Positions 35,349 to 46,376 of a DNA stretch of 64,000 nucleotides are shown in pieces. Position numbers and translations under genes: made by a program. The notes beneath the pieces are model-generated. The model made no database searches, was not told the DNA's origin, and saw only the letters and a program-made list of their open reading frames with translations. Within the stretch, counting starts at the first letter, position 1. Each line of letters opens with the position of its first letter. The stretch spans positions 3,885,951-3,949,950 of the forward strand of contig ML664159.1 of NCBI GenBank assembly GCA_007570785.1, in the 5' to 3' direction. The stretch comes from Antilocapra americana (taxonomy: Eukaryota > Chordata > Mammalia > Artiodactyla > Antilocapridae).

Positions 35349-36790
35349 CAGTTCAGTTCAGTTCAGTCACTCAGTCATGTCTATCTCTTTGCAGCCACAT
35401 GAATCACAGCACACCAGGCCTCCCTGTCCAACACCAACTCCCAGAGCCCACCCAAACTCATGTCCATTGAGTCGGTGATGTCATCCAACCATCTCATCCT
35501 CTGTCTTCCCCTTCTCCTCCTGCCTTCAATCTTTCCCAGTATCGAGGCCTTTTCAAATGAGTCAGCACTTCACATCAGGTGGCCAAAGTATTGGAGTTTC
35601 AGCTTCAACATCAGACCTTCCAATGAACACTCAGGACTGATCTCCTTTACAATAGACTGGTTGGATCTCTGTGCAGTCCAACAGACTCTCAGGAGTGTCT
35701 CCAACACCATAGTTCAAAAGCATCAATTTTTTGGCGCTCAGCTTTCTTTATAGTCCAACTCTCACATCCATACATGACCACTGGAAAAACCATAGCCTTG
35801 ACTAGATGGACCTTTGTTGGCAAAGTAATGTCTCTGCTTTTTTTAAAAATTTATTTATTTTTTCCTTTACATTATCGTGTTGGTTTTGCCATACATTGAC
35901 ATGAATCCGCCATGGGTATACATGTGTTCCCCTTCCAGAATCCCCCTCCCACCTCCCACCCAATTCTATCCCTCTGGGTCATCCTGGTGCACCAGCCCTG
36001 AGCACCCTGTATCATGCATCAAACCTGGGTTGGCGATTCATTTCATATATGATAATTTACATATTTCAATGCTGTTCTCCCATATCATCCCACCCTTGCC
36101 CTCTCCTATAGTGCCTAAAAGACTGTTCTATAGTCTCTGCTTTTAATAGGCTGTCTAGGTTGGTCATAACCTTCCTTCCAAGGAGTAAGCAGAAATAGAT
36201 GTTTTTCTAGAACTCTCTTGATTTTTCGATGATCAAGCAGATGTTTGCAATTTGATCTCTGGTTCCTCCACCTTTTCTAAAACCAGCGTGAACATCTGGA
36301 AGTTAGAAAGTCTTCCTCAGTGATCAATGCAAAGAAATAGAGGAAAACAATAGAATGGGAAAGACTAGAGATCTCTTCAAGAAAATGAGAGATACCAAGG
36401 GAACATTTCATGCAAAGATGGGCTTAATAAAGGACAGAAATGGTATGGACCTGACAGAAGCAGAAGATATTAAGAAGAGGTGGCAAGAATACACAGAAGA
36501 ACTGTACAAAAAAGATCTTCACGACCCAGTTAATTATGATAATGCGATCACTCACATAGAGCCAGAAATCCTGGAATGTGACATCAAGTGGGCCTTAGGA
36601 AGCAGCTCTACAACAAAGCTAGTGGAGGTGATGGAATTCCAGTTGAGCTATTTCAAATCCTAAAAGATGATGCTGTGAAAGTGCTGCACTCAATATGTCA
36701 GCAAATATGGAAAACTCAGCAGTGGCCACAGGGCTGGAAAAGGTCAGTTTTCATTCCAATCCCAAAGAAAGGCAATGCCAAAAAATGCTC
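35349..36790 (-). mobile_element. BovB insertion with inverted 5' segment
   Basis: One insertion bounded by a perfect 13-bp duplication, 'aaactgaggcaat', at 35336-35348 and 36791-36803. The left part (35349 to about 36304) is antisense BovB beginning with the reversed tail 'cagttcagttcagttcag'. The right part (about 36305-36790) is sense BovB from an upstream region of the element, with two overlapping plus-strand frames, 36355-36663 and 36588-36797. Roughly 100 bp of BovB are missing at the inversion point. The antisense arm also lacks most of the RT, including the YADD region, joined at about 36187-36190. An L1 was later inserted at 35842-36132. Confidence 0.92.
35842..36132 (-). mobile_element. 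Ruminant L1 3' end inside the BovB
   Basis: Antisense L1 3' UTR ('gttggttttgccatacattgac', 'gcaccagccctgagcaccctg'), flanked by a perfect 12-bp duplication, 'gtctctgctttt', at 35830-35841 and 36133-36144. Confidence 0.95.
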
Positions 36791-36803
36791 AAACTGAGGC
36801 AAT

Positions 36804-37424
36804 GCATTAACATATTTTTTTCTCCAGTTGGTTTCTATGTTAATGTCTTCACAGTAAAAGATGATTGAAATTGTATTTTAAAGAGAATGAAAATTGTACA
36901 CTTTAAACTTGTAGAATCTTACATGTTTAGATTTTTTTTCTTAAAAAAAATTTTTTTAAGATTGAAAGAATGTATAGGTAATCAAAATACAAGACTTGTT
37001 TTGAATAAAGCCCCAATTTCTGGTGCTGGTTCTCAAAAAGGAAGGTAAGATTTTATTCATTTACTCTCTGGATTATTTCTAAAACTGTTCATGAGTAATG
37101 GTCTTCCATTTTATTCTTTCAGGTCAATAATTACTTTCATCTTAAATCCCACATGGTAAGTATCTTGTAAGTGATTATGGATATAGCTATATTCATAAAA
37201 ACATTACTGAGAAATTAGACTCTGAAAACTGATACATTATAACTACCTGAAAATTGTATGATTTGCTTGCATCCATTATATAAACTATGTGCCAAAAAAT
37301 AAAGGGAAGATAGTGGGAGCATTAAAAGCTTAGAGATCTTCTACCTTTATTTATATCCATTAAAAACTGTTTTCAAAATAAATGTAAAATGGCAAAATAT
37401 GATACAAAATATGCACAATTATGT
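36804..37424. other. Unassigned AT-rich sequence
   Basis: No repeat or gene is recognised. Confidence 0.35.
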
Positions 37425-37648
37425 GGTGGATTGAATAACAGTCCCCCAAGGAATAAGTCCACCTGGAACCACTGAATATGACTTTAAGATTGTAGTTAAT
37501 TTAGTTGTGGATGTAGTTAAGGATCTCAGGATGAAATTATCCTGGATTATCCCAGTGGGCCTTAAATCCAATGAACAGTGCTCTTGTCAGAAGATACAAA
37601 TGAGAAGAAACACAAAGCATAAGGTGATGTAAAGATGAAGGCAGAACT

Positions 37649-38180
37649 ATTCACAATAGCCAAGACCTAAATGGCCACTGACAAACAAATGAATAGAGAA
37701 GATGTGGTAAAATGTATACAGTCGAATACTACTTAGCCAAGAAACAGAACAAAATAATGCATTCGCAGCAACATGGGTGCAACTAGAGATTACCATACTA
37801 AGTGAAGTACATTATCAGGCTAAGTTAAGTAAGTCAGAAAGAGAAAGACAAATACCATATGAGATCACTTATATGTGGAATCTAACATTTGACATAAATG
37901 AAACTGTCTATGAAACAGAAACAGAATCATAGGCATAGAGAACTGATTGAGAGTTTGGGCTAAGCAGATGCAAGCTGGTGTATACAGAATGGATAAACAA
38001 CAAAGTCCTACTGTATAGCATTGGAAACTTTTCAATATCCTGTGATAAGCCATAATGGAAAAGAATATGAAAAAGGATATGCATACATACATACATATAT
38101 ATGTGAGTCATTTTGCTATATAGCAGTAATTAACAAAACCGTGTCAATCAGCTATACCTCAATTATTTTTTTTTAATTAA
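37649..38180 (+). mobile_element. L1 3' end inside the MLT1 LTR
   Basis: Sense L1 from the ORF2 tail ('ttcacaatagccaagaccta') through 'cacttatatgtggaatctaac' to 'cagctatacctcaatta' and an A/T-rich tail. Confidence 0.9.
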
Positions 38181-38193
38181 TTGAAAAAAAAAG

Positions 38194-38465
38194 TGGAGTT
38201 TCCCTAGTGACTTGGTGGTAAAGAATCCGCTTGCCAATGAAGTAGACGCAGGTTCAATTCCTGGTCCAGGAAGATCCCACTTGCGAACAGCAGCTAAGCC
38301 TGTGTGCCACAACTATTGAACCCGTGCTGCAGAGGCTGGCGACCACAACCACTGAGCCATAGCTACTGAAGCCTGCTCACTACAACTACAAAGTAGTCCC
38401 CGCTCACTGCAACTAGAGAAAAGCCCACGCAGCCGTGAAGATGCAGCACAGCCAAAAATAAAATC
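38194..38465 (+). mobile_element. CHR-2-type SINE in the L1 tail
   Basis: A near-full-length CHR-2: 'ggagtttccctagtgac', 'ggttcaattcctggtccagg', a long body of 'gaacccgtgctgcagagg', and the end 'gcacagccaaaaataaaat'. Confidence 0.9.
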
Positions 38466-39757
38466 TTTTTTTTTTTAATTTTCTTTACTTTATTGTGTTG
38501 GTTTTGCCATACATTGACATGAAACCGCCATGGGTTTACATATGCTCCCCCTCCAGAACCCCCCTCCCTCCTCCCTCCTGATTCCCTCCCCCTGGGTCAT
38601 CTCGGTGCACCAGCCCCGAGCATCAGCCCTGGGCTGGCGATTGATTTCACATATGATAATTAACATGTTTCAATGCCATTCTCCCATATCATCCCACCCT
38701 TGCCCTCTTCCACAGAGTCCACGAGACTGTTCTATACCCCTGCGTTTCTTTCGCTGTCTCACATGCTGGGTTCTCGTTACCCTCTTTCTAAATTCCATAT
38801 ATATGCATTAGTATACTGTATTGTTGTTTTTCCTTCTGGCTTACTTCATTCTGGATAATAGGCTCCAGTTCCGTCCACCTGAGTAGAACTGCTTCAAATG
38901 AATTTTTTTTTAATGCTGAGTAATATTCCATTGTGTATATGTACCACAGCTTTCTTATCCATTCGTCAGTTGATGGGCATCTAGGTTGCTTCCATGTCCT
39001 GGCTACTGTAAACAATGCAGCAATGAACATTGGGGTACTCTCACCACTACTATTCAACATAGTTTTGGAAGTCTTGGCCACAGCAATCAGAGCAGATAAA
39101 GAAATTAAAGGGATCCAGATTGGAAAAGAAGAAGTGAAACTCTCTCTGTTTGCAGATGACATGATCCTCTACATAGAAAACCCTAAAGACTTCACCAGAA
39201 AATTACTAGAGCTAATCAATGAATATAGTAAATTTGCAGGATATAAAATTAACACACAGAAATCCCTTACATTCCAATAGACTAACAATGAGAAAACAGA
39301 AAGAAATTAAGGAAACAAGCCCATTCATCATTGCAATGAAAAGAATAAAATACTTAGGAGTATTTCTACCTAAAGAAACAAAAGACTTATATATAGAAAA
39401 CTATAAAACACTGATGAAAGAAATCAAAGAGGACACAAATAGATGGAGAAATATACCATGTTCGTGGATTGGAAGAATCAATATAGTGAAAATGAGTATA
39501 CTACCCAAAGCAATCTATAGATTCGAGGCAATTCCTATCAAGCTACCAGAGGTCTTTTTCAGAGAATTAGAACAAATAATTTCACAATTTGTATGGAAAT
39601 ACAAAACACCTCGTATAGCCAAAGCAATCTTGAGAAAGAAGAATGGAACTGGAGGAATCAACCTACCTGATTTTAGGCTATACTACAAATCCACAGTCAT
39701 TAAGACAGTATGGTACTGGCACAAAGACAGAAATATAGATCAATGGAACAAAATAGA
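38466..39757 (-). mobile_element. Ruminant L1 with inverted 5' segment
   Basis: The left part (38466 to about 39032) is polyT followed by antisense L1 3' UTR and ORF2 tail. The right part (about 39033-39757) is sense ORF2, including the FADD box of the reverse transcriptase ('tttgcagatgacatg' near 39148). Frames 38933-39280 and 39219-39791 lie across it. 'aaaatc' at 38460-38465 and 39758-39763 may be the target duplication. The element is the youngest layer of this nest. Confidence 0.88.
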
Positions 39758-40019
39758 AAAATCATTTTTTTTAAGTGGAAGCAGAGAATGAATGGTTCAT
39801 AAGCTGAAGAATGATGAGAATTTCTAGCAGCCATTAAAAGCTAGGAAAGAGACCATGGTGAGCAGATTCTTCCTCAGAGCCTCCACAAAAGAACCAACAC
39901 TGCTGACATCTTGATTTCGGACTTCTTGCCTCCAGAACTGTGAGAGAATAAATTTCAGTTGTTTTAAACCACTAAATTTATGGCAATCTGCCTCACAGCC
40001 TTAGAAAACTAACACAAAT

Positions 40020-41880
40020 CCTCACCATTATCTAATTCTAGAATATTTTCATCACTCCTCAAATAAAACATTAGCAGTCCGCCCCATCCCCTACACCCGG
40101 CAACCACTAATCTACTTCCTGTCTCTGTGTGTCTGTTCTGGATATTTAATATAAATGGAATATGTGGCTTTTTGTTCCTGGCTTCATCTATGTTGTATGC
40201 GTTGCAGCATTTATTATTACTTCAGTACTTTTTATTGACTGAATGATATAGGAATAAACCACATTTTATTATTTATGTTATAACATATTTGACATTTATA
40301 TTATTTTTACTTGCAATGACCATTCATATGCAAGTTTTGAATGGACAAGTTTTCATTTTCTGTATTATACCATATACACAGTTCTCTTGAGTATAAACAT
40401 ATCCATTTCATCTTGGCTATCTTATTTGTTGTCATATAACTGTTCATAATATTCCCTTATAATCCTCTTATCCCTTTTAAGAGATGTTGCTAATCTAGTG
40501 AAATAACCAACTTCTGGTTTTGTTGATTTTTCTCTATTTTTCTCTTTTTAAGTCATTATTTCCACTCTAATCTTTATTTTTTCCTTTCTTATGCTTCTTT
40601 TAGGTTTGCTTTGCTCTTGTTTATCTAGTTTTTAAGGCGAAAAGTTGTCTTATTTAGAGATCTTTCTTCTTTGTTAATATAAGCATTTACAGCTACAAAT
40701 TTCTAAGCACTGCTTTAGCTACACTTCATAAATTTGTTGCTTTTTTGTTTTCATTCATATCAAAGTATTTTCTAGTTACCGTTGTGATTTCTCCTTTCAC
40801 CCAGTGAATATTTAGAAGTGTGTTTGATTTCCATATATTTGTGAATTTCCCAAAATTTCTTATATTAATCAGTCCTAATTTTATTTCACATAATTAGAGA
40901 ACATTTGATTTTAGTCCTTTTAAACTTACTGACATTTCTTTTATGGCCTAACATATGAGCTATCCTAAAGAATATTTTATATGCATTTGAAAAAATATGT
41001 ATTCTACTTTTAGAGGGTGGAGTGTTCTATGCTGTTGGGTCTGGATGATTGATAATGTTGTTCAAGTCTTCTGTTTCCTTGTTGGCCTTCTCTCTAGTTT
41101 GCAATTCTTTAGTGTTATTAAACTGTCTATTTTTCCCTTTAATTCTATCACATTTTCTTCATTTGGGGTCTCCATTATTAAGTGCTTATAAACTTCTATG
41201 ATTTCATTTGTTTTTTGATGGTTGACCCTTTCATCATTAGAGAGTGTTTTTATTTTTGCATCTAGTAACATTTTTTTTATAGTCTATTTTGTCTGCTCTT
41301 AGTATAGCTACTCTAGCTCTCTTTTGGCCACTGTTGGCATAATATATCTTTTTCTATCCTTTTACTTTCAATCTACTTGTGTCTTTGAATCTAAAGAGTG
41401 TCTTTTATATTTATCACATAACTGGATCCTGTCTTTTTATCCGTTTTGCCAATCTCTGCCTTTTAATCCCTTATATTTACATAATTAACACAATAAGACA
41501 GGATTTATATCTACCCTTTTGATATGTTTTATATACGTCTTTTGTCTTTTTTGTTCCTAAATTCATCCATTTCTGCCTTCTTTTGTGTTAAATATTTTGT
41601 TGGGTTTTCAAAGCTATTGTAGAGCTGGTAAAAAGAAAATGAAAAATAGGGCAAGTTAAAATGCTACAAAGTTCAAAGTTCTTAACAAGATTCAGCTGTT
41701 TTTTTCTTGAATATTCCTTGAATTGTTGCAAGCCTTTGGCTAATATCAAGAGTTTTGAAAACATTGATTTTGACAGTTTTTGCCAGCGTTCCCACTGTTT
41801 TTTTGGGGGGAGAGTAAATTTTCAGAGCTTTCTATCTGCCATTTTTTCTCATATTATGTTATCTTCTACAATAACATCAT
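40020..41880 (-). mobile_element. Old L1M, ORF2 region, antisense
   Basis: Antisense L1 ORF2 text runs with many small gaps: 'ctggttttgttgatttttctc', 'tttacagctacaaatttctaagcactgctttagc', 'ttctatgctgttgggtctgg', 'gtatagctactctagctctc', and 'ttttactttcaatctacttgtgtctttg'. The frame is destroyed. The last ~250 bp are less certain. Confidence 0.78.
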
Positions 41881-41954
41881 ATGGAGACAAATAGAACATA
41901 ATTACTATTATTATTACCCCCGTTCATTTATAGATGAAGAAAGTATGTATCTAC

Positions 41955-42570
41955 ATTTTCTTTCACTGCTATAACAAATTTTCAGAGACTTAGTGGCTTA
42001 AAGCAACACACATCTGTTATTTTGCAGTTCTGTAGGTAGAAATCTGGCATGGGTTTCACCAGGCTAATATCAAGGTGTTGGGAGGGCTAATTCCTTTCCG
42101 GAGTCTTGAAGAAAAGAGTCATTTCCCTGCTCATTCATTCCCTGTTCCTTACAGTTATAGAGCTGAGTTCCTTGTTTCCTTGCTGGCAGTCTGCTGGAGG
42201 ATGTTCCCAGGTTCTACAGGGCCCCACATTCCTTGGTTATCCCCCAGGTTCTACAGGGCCCCACATTCCTTGGTTTGTAGTCAGCTTCCTCCATCTTCTA
42301 AGCCAGCAATTATGGGTCAAGTCCCTCTCAAACTTCAAATCTCTTCTGCATTTTCTTCTGTCCTCAGATGTCTGTAATTCACCATCTGCCTTCCTCTTCC
42401 ACTTTTAAGGACACTTAAATCTAGGATGCTCTCCCTGTTTTAAGGTTTGTTACATTAATTCTATCTGCAAATTTCCTTTTTTTATATAACATAATGTATT
42501 ACATGTTCCGGGGATTAGGACCTGGACATATAGCTGGGAGTGAAGAGAGGGACATTACTCTCCCTATCAC
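41955..42570 (-). mobile_element. MLT1-type LTR, antisense
   Basis: Reads as a MaLR LTR on the minus strand, from 'ctatatgtccaggtcctaatcccc' near 42530 to 'aaattttgttatagcagtg' near 41960. It holds a 33-bp block repeated with a 37-bp period at 42206-42275. Confidence 0.78.
42206..42275. repeat. 37-bp tandem duplication within the MLT1
   Basis: The block starting 'cccaggttctacagggcccc' occurs identically at 42206-42238 and 42243-42275. Confidence 0.97.
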
Positions 42571-43514
42571 ACTAGAGCTCACAGAGCTTATGTGACAAAG
42601 CTAGCAAGGGCAGAACTGGCATAATATATAGACCTTCTAACTCTTATTCAGTAGTCTTTTCACCACATCTCTGATGTACAGTGACACAACGGTCTATTAC
42701 AAACTGCCTGTATGATCTCCTTAGGGACAGTCTGGCCAACCTTGATCATTCTGAGTATATTTGTATTTTTATGTATGTGATAAGTTAGTTACCTTTCTTG
42801 ATCTTGGAAAAGTGGCCTTCCGTAGGAGATATGCTGTGCACACTCTCGTAGTCTCTTCCTCTCATTACCCATGCTATATGCTCTCAAAGTTTCCCCTAAG
42901 AGGGCTGTGTGGGTACTTCTCTTGTGTTGGCTGACTATATGGACGGTCTGGTGGGCTTGATTGGTCCCTAGTCTGGTTGGTTGCCAGGCCCTGCCTTGTT
43001 TGGATGCTGCTGCCTGCTGTTTAGCAGGACCTGGTCAAGGATTGGCTGGATGCAGAATCCTAGGGGGCCCAAGGTGGGCTGGCTCACTAGGGGGCAGTCA
43101 GGGTCACAGAGACTCTGGGGCTGTTCCCCACCCACTGGCAGTGAAGCCAGATCCTAGAGTTAGTGACAGACTACTAGCAAGTAGAGCTGGTTCCTGGAGT
43201 CTGGCTGCAGGGCCCAGGAATCCCAGAGTTTGTTTAAGATCAAACAAATGGTAGGTTTGTGGTGGAGGTACACAATGGTGTAGGTACAAATGGTGGTAGG
43301 TTTGGAGGTGGAGACGTTGTGTTTCCTAACACAACTGGTTATGGGGTTGGAGTGTTCTAAAAGCTGGGCTGACCTACTAGAGGGCAAGGCTAGAGTCCAG
43401 CTTGTCCCAGGGTAGGGTCTGGCCTGCATTTTGGGATAGTAGTTTTCTTGCATCTGGTGTGTGCCCTCTGGTGGGCAAGGCAGTATCTAGAGGTGACTGT
43501 GGGCTCTTTAGTCT

Positions 43515-43641
43515 TTTTTTTTTTTTTTTTGGCCTCACTGCTAGGCATGTGGGATCTTATTTCCCCAACCAGGGACTGAACCAGTGCCTCCTGCAGTGGA
43601 GGTAGTGAGTCCTAACCACTGGACCACCAGGGAATTTACCT
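43515..43641 (-). mobile_element. CHR-2-type SINE, truncated
   Basis: PolyT plus the reversed tRNA-like head ('aaccagggactgaacc', 'cctaaccactggaccaccagg'), flanked by a perfect 14-bp duplication, 'gggctctttagtct', at 43501-43514 and 43642-43655. Confidence 0.92.
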
Positions 43642-43730
43642 GGGCTCTTTAGTCTTCTGGGAGCCTCCGTAGATGGGTTGCTGAAGGGTGGGGTCTGCCA
43701 TATTTATTTTATATTTTGAGCACATTCATG

Positions 43731-43946
43731 CCTGTGTGCTAAGTCACTTCAGTTGTATCTGATTCTTTGTGACGCTAGGGACTGTAGCCTGACAGGCTCC
43801 TTTGTCCATGGGATTCTCCAAGTAAGAATACTGGAATGGCTTGTAGTACCCTCCTCCAGGGATCTTCCCAACCCAGGGATCTAACCTGCGTCTCATGACT
43901 TCTGCATTGGCAGGTGGATTCTTTACCACTAGCATCACCTGGACAG
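43731..43946 (-). mobile_element. Bov-tA SINE
   Basis: Minus-strand Bov-tA with head, body and end ('gtgtgctaagtcacttcag' at its left edge). No clear target duplication. Confidence 0.9.
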
Positions 43947-44050
43947 ACTAGCCATGTCCCTAGCCAATGCACTGTTTGGCCTGAGAGGTCCCAGCGCTGG
44001 TACCTACCAGATGTTGAGTGGGACCAGGTCTTGGCACTAGTGAGATAGAG

Positions 44051-44526
44051 CAGCGGTCCCCAACCATTTTGACACCAGGGATCCATAATGTGCTGGTCAA
44101 ACCAGTAATCCTAAAGGAAATCAATCCTGAATATTCATTGGAAGGACTGAGACTGAAGCTGAAGTTTCAATACTTTTACCATCTGATGCAAAAGCCAACT
44201 TGGAAAAGACCCTGATGCTGGGAAAGATTGAAGACAAAAGGAGAAGGGGGTTGACAGAGGCTGAGATGGTTAGATAGCATCACCAACTCAATGGACATGA
44301 ATTTGAGCAAACTCTGGGAAATAGTAAAGGATAGGGCAGCCTGGTATGCTGCAGTCCATGGGGTTGTAAAGAGTCAGACACAGCTTGGTCCCTGAACGAC
44401 AACCAGTAATGTGAGCAATGGGCAGTGATGGGGAGTAGCAGATGAAGATTCGTTTGCTTACCCACTGCTCACCTCCTGCTGTGTGGCCTGGTACTGGCCC
44501 CAGACCTGGGGGTTGAGGATCCCCTG
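44051..44526 (+). mobile_element. hAT-type MITE split by a BovB
   Basis: The left end 'cagcggtccccaacc' (44051) and right end 'gggggttgaggatcccctg' (to 44526) are inverted repeats. They are flanked by an 8-bp duplication, 'agatagag' (44043-44050) and 'agctagag' (44527-44534), the size expected for hAT elements. The internal 'gtaatgtgagcaatggg..gatggggagtagcagatgaag' continues after the BovB. Confidence 0.85.
44110..44400 (+). mobile_element. BovB LINE 3' end inside the hAT MITE
   Basis: BovB text from 'cctaaaggaaatcaatcctgaat' to 'gagtcagacacagcttgg', with a perfect 10-bp duplication, 'aaccagtaat', at 44100-44109 and 44401-44410. The usual TGAAC tail is short or lost. Confidence 0.93.
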
Positions 44527-45092
44527 AGCTAGAGGGACAGTCCTGTTCAACTCAGCACCAGTTTCTACTGGGTAGAAAGAGTTCCCAAATATGGCTGCCA
44601 CCCAACATGGCTGCTGTCAATATCTATGTTTCCAGGGTAAGACCCCAGCCCCCTCCTCTTCAGGAAACTCTCCAAGACCAGCAAGTAGGTCTGGCCCAGG
44701 CTGCTATCAAATTACTGCTTTTGCCCCGGTTCCCTGAGCCTGTGAGATTTTGTGTGCACCCTTTACGAATCAAGTTTCTAGTTACCTCAGTCCTGTGCAG
44801 CTCCTATAATTAAGCCCCCTTGGTTTTCAAAGCCAAATCCTGTGGGGGATCATCTTGCCAATGCTAGAACTCTGGGATGAGGAGACTGACATGGGGTCAG
44901 AACTCTCACTCCTGTGGAAGAACCTATGAAATATAATTACTCTCCAATTTGCGTGATACCACAAGGGATCGGAGAGGAGAATCATGGAATTGGAACATAT
45001 CACAAGTCTGCCCTTCCCACCTGTCACCTTGTGGCTTCTTCTCTATGTACGTAGTTATATGGGATACTTTCTAGAAGGTTCCAGTTTTCTTT

Positions 45093-45474
45093 TGTTAGGT
45101 AGTTAGAATAGGGGAAAAAAAGTCCAAAATGGCAGGGGCTAAAAGACAAAGAAAGGGAAAAGCCAGCAAAAACAGAACAAAAGAAAATCCATGGAACAGA
45201 GTGAGAATCTCAGGTGAAACAAACACATACCCTTCTTGGCCAGCCCAATTTGCATAGGGCAGGCTCAAAGTGGGGAGGAGAGAAACATATAAAAGGAGGA
45301 AGTCAAGACAGATTGAAGCCTCTCCTTTGGGGGCGGCTCACCCTCACATCTCATATATAATCGTTTGTTTTTCCAAATAAAACTAAGCTGTAACCAAGCT
45401 GTAACACTGGTCAGTCATTTCAAATTTTTACTGCAGCAAGACAGAACCAAGGAAATTACACATTCCCCAGATAT
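45093..45474 (+). repeat. 5' LTR of the retrovirus
   Basis: Starts TGTTAGGTAG and aligns along its length with 60159-60516. Visible signals are TATAAAA at 45288-45294 and AATAAA at 45376-45381, followed by 'ctgtaaccaagctgtaac'. The right edge is placed 3 bases before the primer site and is uncertain by a few bases. The two LTRs have many substitutions and small indels, so the insertion is old. Confidence 0.88.
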
Positions 45475-45477
45475 ATC

Positions 45478-45495
45478 TGGTGCTGTGACTTGGAT
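45478..45495 (+). other. Primer binding site, tRNA-His type
   Basis: 'tggtgctgtgacttggat' lies directly after the 5' LTR. From memory it differs at two positions from the sequence complementary to the 3' end of tRNA-His. Confidence 0.8.
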
Positions 45496-46365
45496 TTAAC
45501 CTGGCTGAAACAACTTCGGCTCAGTCCAAGGTGGGGGCCAAGCACAGCGGAAGCCCAACTCAGCTAAACTTCACACAGTGGAAGCTGAACACGAAGAAAA
45601 CCCAGCTAAGTGAAAGTGACAAGAAGCACAGTGTGCTGGAAACTGGAATAGCAGAAACAAATTTGCAGAAAGCTCACACTGCTCAGTCTCAGATTCCAGA
45701 AGACCTCCGGTTAAGACAGGAGGTCCTTACTCCTATGGCTGGACGGACATATGACTAACAAAATCTTAATTCCTTTACAGTCTGTTGTTTCTTGGTTCCT
45801 TGAACCCCCTGCAAACAGGTGAGTGGCAGTGGGTTCAAATGAGGAACTCTGGAGAGGCTACTACCCAGTGTGTCCCGAAGGCTCCACTATCCTCTACATT
45901 CTAGTATCTGTTGACCAAGTGGGTGCGGCTTCTTCTGTCCTTAATCTCCTTTCTATCAAGGTTCAGGCCAATGAAAACTGTGGGCATAGGACAGGTATTT
46001 AGCAGTTTTTCTGGCAAGTTAAGAAAGGGGTTCCTCAGCATGTTTTTCCCACTGACTTGTCCTTCTGTCCTTAAGCTCCTTTCGCCATCCATGCCACTGT
46101 TTACAAAGTACTGGGCAGGTCATCATATTTCCATTTCTGAAAGTTGTGTTTGAAACTGTTTACCTAATGTTGGGACTCAGATCCACGTGGCAGTGACTCT
46201 CTGCTATGCTTAGTCACTCAGTCATGTCTAACTGGGATTTGAGCCAAGCCAAAACCCACGGTGTCTGGTCTCAGGAACTAATGAAGCTCAAGCTCTTGAT
46301 GTGTCATTGTAAAAAAATTCAGTGAGATACACAGCAATAGCTAAGAGGTGAATTTGTTTGGATTT
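45496..46365 (+). other. Retroviral leader, first part
   Basis: Untranslated internal sequence between the primer site and the first BovB. A 22-base block ('cttctgtccttaatctcc' core) occurs at 45932-45953 and again at 46062-46083 with one mismatch. A ~25-base scrap like the end of Bov-tA ('cttagtcactcagtcatgtct') lies near 46209. Confidence 0.6.
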
Positions 46366-46376
46366 AGAGAGAAGCA

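Larger units (their letters stand above)
37425..40012 (+). mobile_element. MLT1-type LTR split by a 2.1-kb nest
   Basis: The left part (37425-37648, 'ggtggattgaataacagtcccccaag' to 'aagatgaaggcaga') and right part (39779-40012, 'gcagagaatgaatgg' to 'gcctccagaactgtgagagaataaattt' and 'gccttagaaaactaacac') form one MaLR LTR with AATAAA. 'gaaggcaga' and 'gaagcaga' at the break are a worn duplication made by the first L1. Confidence 0.82.
42780..45092 (-). mobile_element. Old L1 5' region, antisense (left part)
   Basis: GC-richer, imperfectly repetitive text ('gtctggctgcagggcccagg', 'ggcagtcagggtcacag') resembles an L1M 5' UTR. The well-matched stretch is 44640-45092: 'aattaagcccccttggttttcaaagccaaatcctg', 'gaactctcactcctgtggaagaacc', and 'ataattactctccaatttg'. 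It continues at 60517 beyond the retrovirus. Two SINEs, a hAT MITE and a BovB lie inside. Confidence 0.65.
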
